DNA from: Spirochaetaceae bacterium
GTDB taxonomy: Bacteria; Spirochaetota; Spirochaetia; Treponematales; Rectinemataceae
DNA: 52,890 nt
Direction of reading: 5' to 3'
Assembly (NCBI GenBank): GCA_025356015.1
Contig: JANXYO010000110.1
Location: 1 to 52,890 of the forward strand
Part shown: positions 48,943 to 52,890 of the stretch, in pieces
Layout: every line of letters starts with the position of its first letter
Position numbering within the stretch: position 1 is the stretch's first letter
Made by a program: the position numbers and the translations under genes
The notes under the pieces: model-generated
Databases searched by the model: none
Seen by the model: the letters and a program-made list of their open reading frames with translations, nothing else
What the model was told of the DNA's origin: nothing

Positions 48943-50091
48943 TTACTTGAGGCCCTTCACAAAGTCGGCGGCGCCGGCGTCGTCTGCCGGGACCTTGATC
49001 TCGCCGGAGACGATCTTCGCCTTGAGCTCGTCGAGCTTGGCGGTGTAGGCGCCGAGCTTGTCCTTGTTGAAGTCGTTGAGCGCGTAGCCAACGCCGTTGT
49101 CGGCGAGGGAGAAGGTGCGGTAGCCGCCCTTGAGGGTCGCTCCGCCGATCAGGTCCTTGGAGGTGAGGTAGACGGCCTGGTCGACGCGCTTGAGCATGGA
49201 GGTAAGGATGAACTTACCGATCTCCTTGGCGGCCGGGTCCTTGTCGTTGGTCATGTAGCCAAGGCCCTGGTCGGAGTCGACGCCGATGGCGAGCTTGCCC
49301 GCCGCCTTGGCGGTCTCGAAGAGGCCGGTGCCCGATCCGCCCGCCGCATGGTAGACGATCTCGGAGCCGTTCTTGTACATGGTGGTCGCGATGGAGGCGG
49401 CGGTCTTGGGATCGTTGAAGGCCGAGCCGTCCTTGCCGATGTACTGGCCAAGGATCATGCCCTTCGCGCGGAGGTTCTTGTCGGTGTAGGCGGCTCCGGC
49501 GATGAAGCCGGCCTGGAACTTGTGGATGAGGGGCAGGTCCATGCCGCCGATGAAGCCGACCTTGGCCTTGGGCTTGTCGGCGACCATGAGGCCGGAGAGG
49601 GCTCCGACGAGGAAGGAACCTTCCTGCTCGGCGAAGGCCAGGCAGGTGAGGTTGGAGTCGTCCTTGAGGTCGGGCACATAGCCGTCAATGAGGGCGTAGT
49701 GGGTCTTGGGGAAGTCCTTGGCCACCTTCGCGATGCTGTCGGTGAACATGAAGCCGACGCCGAAGATGAGGTTGTAGCCTTCCTCGGAGAGGACGCGAAG
49801 GAGCTGCTCGCGATCCTGGCCGCCCTGCTTGGGCTCGAGGTACTTGAGCTCGACATCGGTGCCGAAGTTCACGTTGGCCGGGTCATCCTTGATGTAGCCC
49901 TTGAAATCCTTGGCGAGGGAAACGAGGCCGTTATACGCGCTGTCGTTGAAGGACTTGTCGCCCTTGCCGCCGACGTCGAACACAATGCCGATCTTGAACT
50001 TGGCGGCCGGCGCCTTGGCCGCTTCCTTCTTCTGGCAGCCCATGAAGGCGATGACCGGAATCAGGAGGGCGAGGATCAGAAGCTTCTTCAT
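48943..50091 (-). CDS. Bmp/PnrA-family nucleoside-binding lipoprotein
   Basis: This substrate-binding lipoprotein has 382 aa. The signal peptide MKKLLILALLIPVIAFMGC ends in the loose lipobox FMGC with Cys19 as the lipidation site. FKIGIVFDVGGKGDKSFNDSAYNGL, NLIFGVGFMFTDSIAKVAKDFP, FIGGMDLPLIHKFQAGF and VYHAAGGSGTGLFETA are diagnostic of the Bmp/TmpC/PnrA family that binds purine nucleosides. ATG 50091 has AAGGAG upstream. It is the first gene of the nucleoside operon, with a promoter at 50130-50158. Confidence 0.95.
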   Translation of the reverse strand: MKKLLILALLIPVIAFMGCQKKEAAKAPAAKFKIGIVFDVGGKGDKSFNDSAYNGLVSLAKDFKGYIKDDPANVNFGTDVELKYLEPKQGGQDREQLLRVLSEEGYNLIFGVGFMFTDSIAKVAKDFPKTHYALIDGYVPDLKDDSNLTCLAFAEQEGSFLVGALSGLMVADKPKAKVGFIGGMDLPLIHKFQAGFIAGAAYTDKNLRAKGMILGQYIGKDGSAFNDPKTAASIATTMYKNGSEIVYHAAGGSGTGLFETAKAAGKLAIGVDSDQGLGYMTNDKDPAAKEIGKFILTSMLKRVDQAVYLTSKDLIGGATLKGGYRTFSLADNGVGYALNDFNKDKLGAYTAKLDELKAKIVSGEIKVPADDAGAADFVKGLK

Positions 50092-50129
50092 TTGATCTCC
50101 TTTTCCTTCCACATTGAAGGTTGGCACTG

Positions 50130-50158
50130 ATCTTAGCCCCAGCTCGCCGCTTGATCAA
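50130..50158 (-). promoter_or_regulatory. bmp operon promoter
   Basis: On the minus strand TTGATC (50153-50158) and TAAGAT (50130-50135) are 17 bp apart, about 40 bases before the lipoprotein start. The palindrome AACGCC-ccg-GGCGTT at 50176-50190 lies just upstream and could be an operator or the end of the deoC message. Confidence 0.45.
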
Positions 50159-50296
50159 GTAGCTCCAATATTCGAAACGCCCCGGGCGTTAGCCGACAGA
50201 GCGCAAATCGCCAGGGCGAATTGCGGCGACAAAGCCTCAACGTGACAAGAAGCCCAGGCTTCGTCGGCTCAAACCAGCCTCATGCTCGAAGCCGGA

Positions 50297-50968
50297 CTAC
50301 TCTGGCAACTCGCTTACTATCGCGACGCCGGAACTAGCTCCGATCCGGTCTGCGCCCGCCTCAAGCATGAGGATGGCGTCGTGGTAGGTGCGGACTCCGC
50401 CCGAGGCCTTGATGGACATCTTGTCCCCGACGGTCTTGCGCATGAGGCGGATGTCCTCCACGGTCGCGCCGCCGGTGCCAAAGCCCGTGCTCGTCTTGAC
50501 GAAGCTTGCTCCAGCCTTGAGCGCGCACTCGCAGGCCTTCACCTTCTCGGTCTCGTTGAGGTAGCAGGTCTCGATGATGACCTTCACCTTCGCGGTTCCC
50601 GAGGCCTTGACGACGGCCTTCATGTCCTCCTCGACCGCGCGCCAGTCTCCCGATTTCACAGCGCCGAGGTTGATCACCATGTCGATCTCGCCCGCTCCCT
50701 GGGACACGGCGAGCTTGGCCTCGGCGGCCTTGATCTCGGGCGCATTGGCGCCGAGGGGAAAGCCGATCACGGTGCAGACCATGACGCGTGTGCCCGAAAG
50801 CTCCTTCGCGCAGTATGGAACCCAATAGGGGTTCACGCAGACCGATGCGAATCCGTAGTTCTTTGCCTCGGCGCAGAGATCCTTCAGGGCCTGCTCTGTG
50901 CCAATGGCCTTGAGGAGGGTGTGGTCGATGGTCTTGGCGAGCGTCGCCTTGGTCCATTCCTTGGGCAT
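50297..50968 (-). CDS. deoC: Deoxyribose-phosphate aldolase
   Basis: DeoC splits 2-deoxyribose-5-phosphate to glyceraldehyde-3-phosphate and acetaldehyde in deoxynucleoside breakdown. The 223-residue TIM barrel shows IDHTLLK, Asp96 in [10 protein letters not shown], the Schiff-base Lys158 in FVKTSTGFG and Lys187 in [13 protein letters not shown] 50968 has AAAGGAG upstream. It lies upstream of the nucleoside import operon on the same strand, so imported deoxynucleosides would feed it. Confidence 0.97.
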   Translation of the reverse strand: MPKEWTKATLAKTIDHTLLKAIGTEQALKDLCAEAKNYGFASVCVNPYWVPYCAKELSGTRVMVCTVIGFPLGANAPEIKAAEAKLAVSQGAGEIDMVINLGAVKSGDWRAVEEDMKAVVKASGTAKVKVIIETCYLNETEKVKACECALKAGASFVKTSTGFGTGGATVEDIRLMRKTVGDKMSIKASGGVRTYHDAILMLEAGADRIGASSGVAIVSELPE

Positions 50969-50980
50969 AGTCGCTCCTTT

Positions 50981-51535
50981 CTATATCTCGAATCTGCGCG
51001 CGAGAGATTCGCGGCGTGTGGCTACGAGGGATTTCAGCTCGACGAGCATCCGTGGGTCGGCGAGCTCGGCGATGGGGAACACCTGGTCCTCGGTCTCCTG
51101 GACATATCGGCGCACGAAGTCTATGTCGGTCACATAGCCGAGGCTTATCATGTTGGAGATGCGGTCGGCCGACTTGAGCACCCGTGACTTGTCGGAGCCG
51201 AAGTCGCGGATGCGCTCGAGGAACTCCTGCTTGGTCTCGATGGGCCGGCGCGTCACCTCGAGGACGAGCCTGTAGACATCGGCGGCCTCGCTGTCGATCT
51301 CGAGGATCAGGTCGCGGTTGAATTCCGGGATGTCCTCGAGGAGGTCGTGGATGAGTGAGGCCTTGAGGAGGACCGAGTCTATGTAGCCGTAGTCCATGAG
51401 GGTGCCGAGGGTGTCGATCTGGTGGCGGAACATGTTCCCGCCCGACCTGCGGGGCTTGCCGATCAGGGCCGTGGCCAGCTGGATGTAGGGCGCGAGGTAC
51501 ATGTCCTTGAGGCGGAGCATGTCATCGATTTCCAC
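50981..51535 (-). CDS. Small HD-domain hydrolase (MESH1/SpoT-hydrolase-like)
   Basis: This 184-residue HD protein is the size of MESH1-type small alarmone hydrolases. Metal and catalytic residues match: His38 (FRHQ), His63-Asp64 and Glu67-Asp68 (LIHDLLEDIPE), and Asp124 with Asn128 (KSADRISNM, the SpoT-like DxxxN). No synthetase domain is present. It may hydrolyse (p)ppGpp or another nucleotide. The start is GTG 51535, after GGAGG. It is 12 bp upstream of deoC and follows valS by 26 bp, so valS, this gene and deoC are probably one transcript. Confidence 0.8.
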   Translation of the reverse strand: MEIDDMLRLKDMYLAPYIQLATALIGKPRRSGGNMFRHQIDTLGTLMDYGYIDSVLLKASLIHDLLEDIPEFNRDLILEIDSEAADVYRLVLEVTRRPIETKQEFLERIRDFGSDKSRVLKSADRISNMISLGYVTDIDFVRRYVQETEDQVFPIAELADPRMLVELKSLVATRRESLARRFEI

Positions 51536-51561
51536 CCCCTACCTCCGGCCCCGGCCAATCT

Positions 51562-52890
51562 TCATCTGAGCTCCTCGATGTAGTGCTCGTACTTCGCCGA
51601 CCTGCGTTCGGCCTCTTCGAGCTTATCTCGCTCCCTGGCAATGACCTCGGCCGGTGCCGAGGAGGTGAAGCCTGGATTGGAGAGCTTGGCGCGGGTGCGC
51701 TCGCAGTAGGAGCGGTCCCGGTCGATCTCCTTGCGGAGCTTCTCAAGGAGCTTGGCCGCATCCACGGCGTCCTTCACGAAAGCGTAGGCCTCGAAGCCCT
51801 TGCCGACAAGGGCGACCGTGCCGGCCGGCCGCGAATCGACGAGTTCGGGGACGGGCCCGTTCACGAGCTGGGCGACGAGGGCTCCGTTGCCCCTTATGAA
51901 GGACGAAGCGCCGAAGTCCTTCTCGAACCTGATCGCCAGGCGCATCGAGGCCTCGGGGGGGATCTGGAACTCGGAGCGAAGGGTCCGCGCCAGCCTGACG
52001 AGCTCCTGGAGGGATGCCACGGCCTCCTCGACCGCGGGAGCCTCCCGGGCCGCGGCTGGCTCAGGGTAGGTCTCGCTGATGAGCCAGCGCCCCGCGCCAT
52101 CCGCTCCTGCCTTCTCCTCGCGGGATCGGCCAGGCAGCTTCTGGAAGATCTCCTCCGTCACGAAGGGCAGGAGGGGGTGGAGGAGGCGCAGGGACTCCTC
52201 GAGGACGTCGATGAGGACGGTGGCGGCCCTGTCGCGCTCGGCCGCATCCCCACTCTTCAAGGGGAGCTTGGAGGCCTCTATGTACCAGTCGCAGAAGTCG
52301 TTCCAGAAGAATTCGTAGGCCGCGACCGCGGCGTCATTGAAGCGCATCCCGGCGAAGGCCTCGCGCATCGCGGTGGCCGCCGAGTTGAGGCGGGCGTAGA
52401 CCCAGCGGTCAATGTCGCCCAACGCGGGCTTCTCCACGAGGCTCCGGCCCTCGAGGTTCATGAGGATGTAGCGGCTCGCGTTCCAGATCTTGTTCGCGAA
52501 CTTCGAGCCAAGCTTGAAGTCGTCCTTGTTGATGAGGATGTCCTGGGAGGGCGTGAAAAGGAAGGCCAGGGTGAACTTGAGCGCGTCGGCCCCGTGCTCC
52601 TCGACCACCTCGAGGGGATCGATGCCGTTGCCGAGGCTCTTGGACATCTTGCGCCCCTGCTTGTCCCTAACCAGGGTGGTCATGCAGATGTCGCGGAAGG
52701 GCGCCTTCCCCATGAACTCCATGCCGGCCATGATCATGCGGGCGACCCAGAAGAAGATGATGTCGTAGCCGGTGACGAGGGCCGTCGTCGGGTAGTACTT
52801 GCGGAGGTCGGCCGTGTCCTTGGGCCAGCCAAGGGTGCTGAAGGGCCACAGCCAGGAGGAGAACCAGGTATCGAGGACGTCCTCGTCCTG
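51562..52890 (-). CDS. valS: Valyl-tRNA synthetase (5' part cut by window edge)
   Basis: This class I synthetase charges tRNA-Val. The open frame continues to the right edge (443 codons), so the N-terminal half with HIGH is missing. Present are QDEDVLDTWFSSWLWPFSTLGWP, GYDIIFFWVARMIM and the class I KMSKSLGN motif, then the anticodon-binding helices (NKIWNASRYI, FFWNDFCDWYIEASK). The C-terminal coiled coil LLEKLRKEIDRDRSYCERT ending KYEHYIEEL is specific for ValRS. A Met at 52737 is internal, not the start. Confidence 0.97.
   Translation of the reverse strand, partial: QDEDVLDTWFSSWLWPFSTLGWPKDTADLRKYYPTTALVTGYDIIFFWVARMIMAGMEFMGKAPFRDICMTTLVRDKQGRKMSKSLGNGIDPLEVVEEHGADALKFTLAFLFTPSQDILINKDDFKLGSKFANKIWNASRYILMNLEGRSLVEKPALGDIDRWVYARLNSAATAMREAFAGMRFNDAAVAAYEFFWNDFCDWYIEASKLPLKSGDAAERDRAATVLIDVLEESLRLLHPLLPFVTEEIFQKLPGRSREEKAGADGAGRWLISETYPEPAAAREAPAVEEAVASLQELVRLARTLRSEFQIPPEASMRLAIRFEKDFGASSFIRGNGALVAQLVNGPVPELVDSRPAGTVALVGKGFEAYAFVKDAVDAAKLLEKLRKEIDRDRSYCERTRAKLSNPGFTSSAPAEVIARERDKLEEAERRSAKYEHYIEELR

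Noticed and set aside
50121-50137. TGGCAC near the bmp promoter as a sigma-54 element
   Set aside because: It is on the plus strand, pointing away from the operon, and the GG-GC spacing is eleven rather than ten.
1-52890. CRISPR arrays, rRNA genes, intact transposases or prophage
   Set aside because: I found no regularly spaced repeats, no rRNA signatures, and no transposase, integrase or phage structural motifs in any frame.

Overview
This 52.9-kb window is GC-rich, gene-dense bacterial DNA. Nothing in it is a formal taxonomic marker. A spirochaete is my best reading, at moderate confidence. The grounds are the Bmp/TmpC/PnrA-type nucleoside-binding lipoprotein with a loose lipobox, the spirochaete-like chemoreceptor remnant, and the density of sugar ABC transporters beside histidine kinases. 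Both ends are cut: kdpC runs off the left edge and valS off the right.

Layout. 1-7997 is a complete potassium-limitation module: kdpFABC (minus) divergent from kdpDE (plus), sharing a control region with helically phased repeats. 8022-13363 (minus) is a hypothetical gene, then a ChvE-GguA-GguB multiple-sugar ABC operon ending in an SDR oxidoreductase. A 177-bp imperfect palindrome lies between chvE and gguA. 13576-16445 (plus) holds a DeoR regulator, a lone double ABC ATPase and a Cys-type glutathione peroxidase. 16523-24283 (minus) is a second sugar ABC operon (binding protein, two permeases, single-domain ATPase) followed by an NtrY/NtrC-like kinase and regulator. nagA follows at 24643-25791.

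25884-28792 (plus) has an orphan sigma-54 activator, a wrecked chemoreceptor/CheW remnant with IS-end-like palindromes, and a sigma-54 promoter driving cheW and a small unknown gene. 28841-35104 is the most striking cassette. It encodes a GH31 enzyme with every catalytic and sulfonate-recognition residue of E. coli YihQ sulfoquinovosidase, a three-gene MalEFG-type importer, and a divergent DeoR repressor resembling the arrangement around E. coli CsqR. A sigma-70 promoter overlapping a palindrome precedes it. A tRNA-Leu(UAA) follows, with an inverted copy of its own T-arm and a perfect three-way-junction fold.

35368-44927 holds signalling and small-molecule genes: a receiver/PAS-kinase/unknown trio, two alpha/beta hydrolases, a secreted protein with a kinase carrying an ABC-binding-like sensor, and a YdcZ-type exporter divergent from a YeiL-like CRP regulator. 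44978-50968 (minus) is a nucleoside module (Bmp lipoprotein, NupOPQ, cupin, DeoC). A MESH1-like HD hydrolase and valS end the window.

How it fits together: the window reads as a scavenging chromosome segment. Four importers feed different carbon sources (hexoses and pentoses, an unknown monosaccharide, probable sulfoquinovosides, nucleosides). Each has its own regulator or secondary-structure element, next to potassium homeostasis and chemotaxis genes under sigma-54. Functions of individual transporters are inferred from family and context only.
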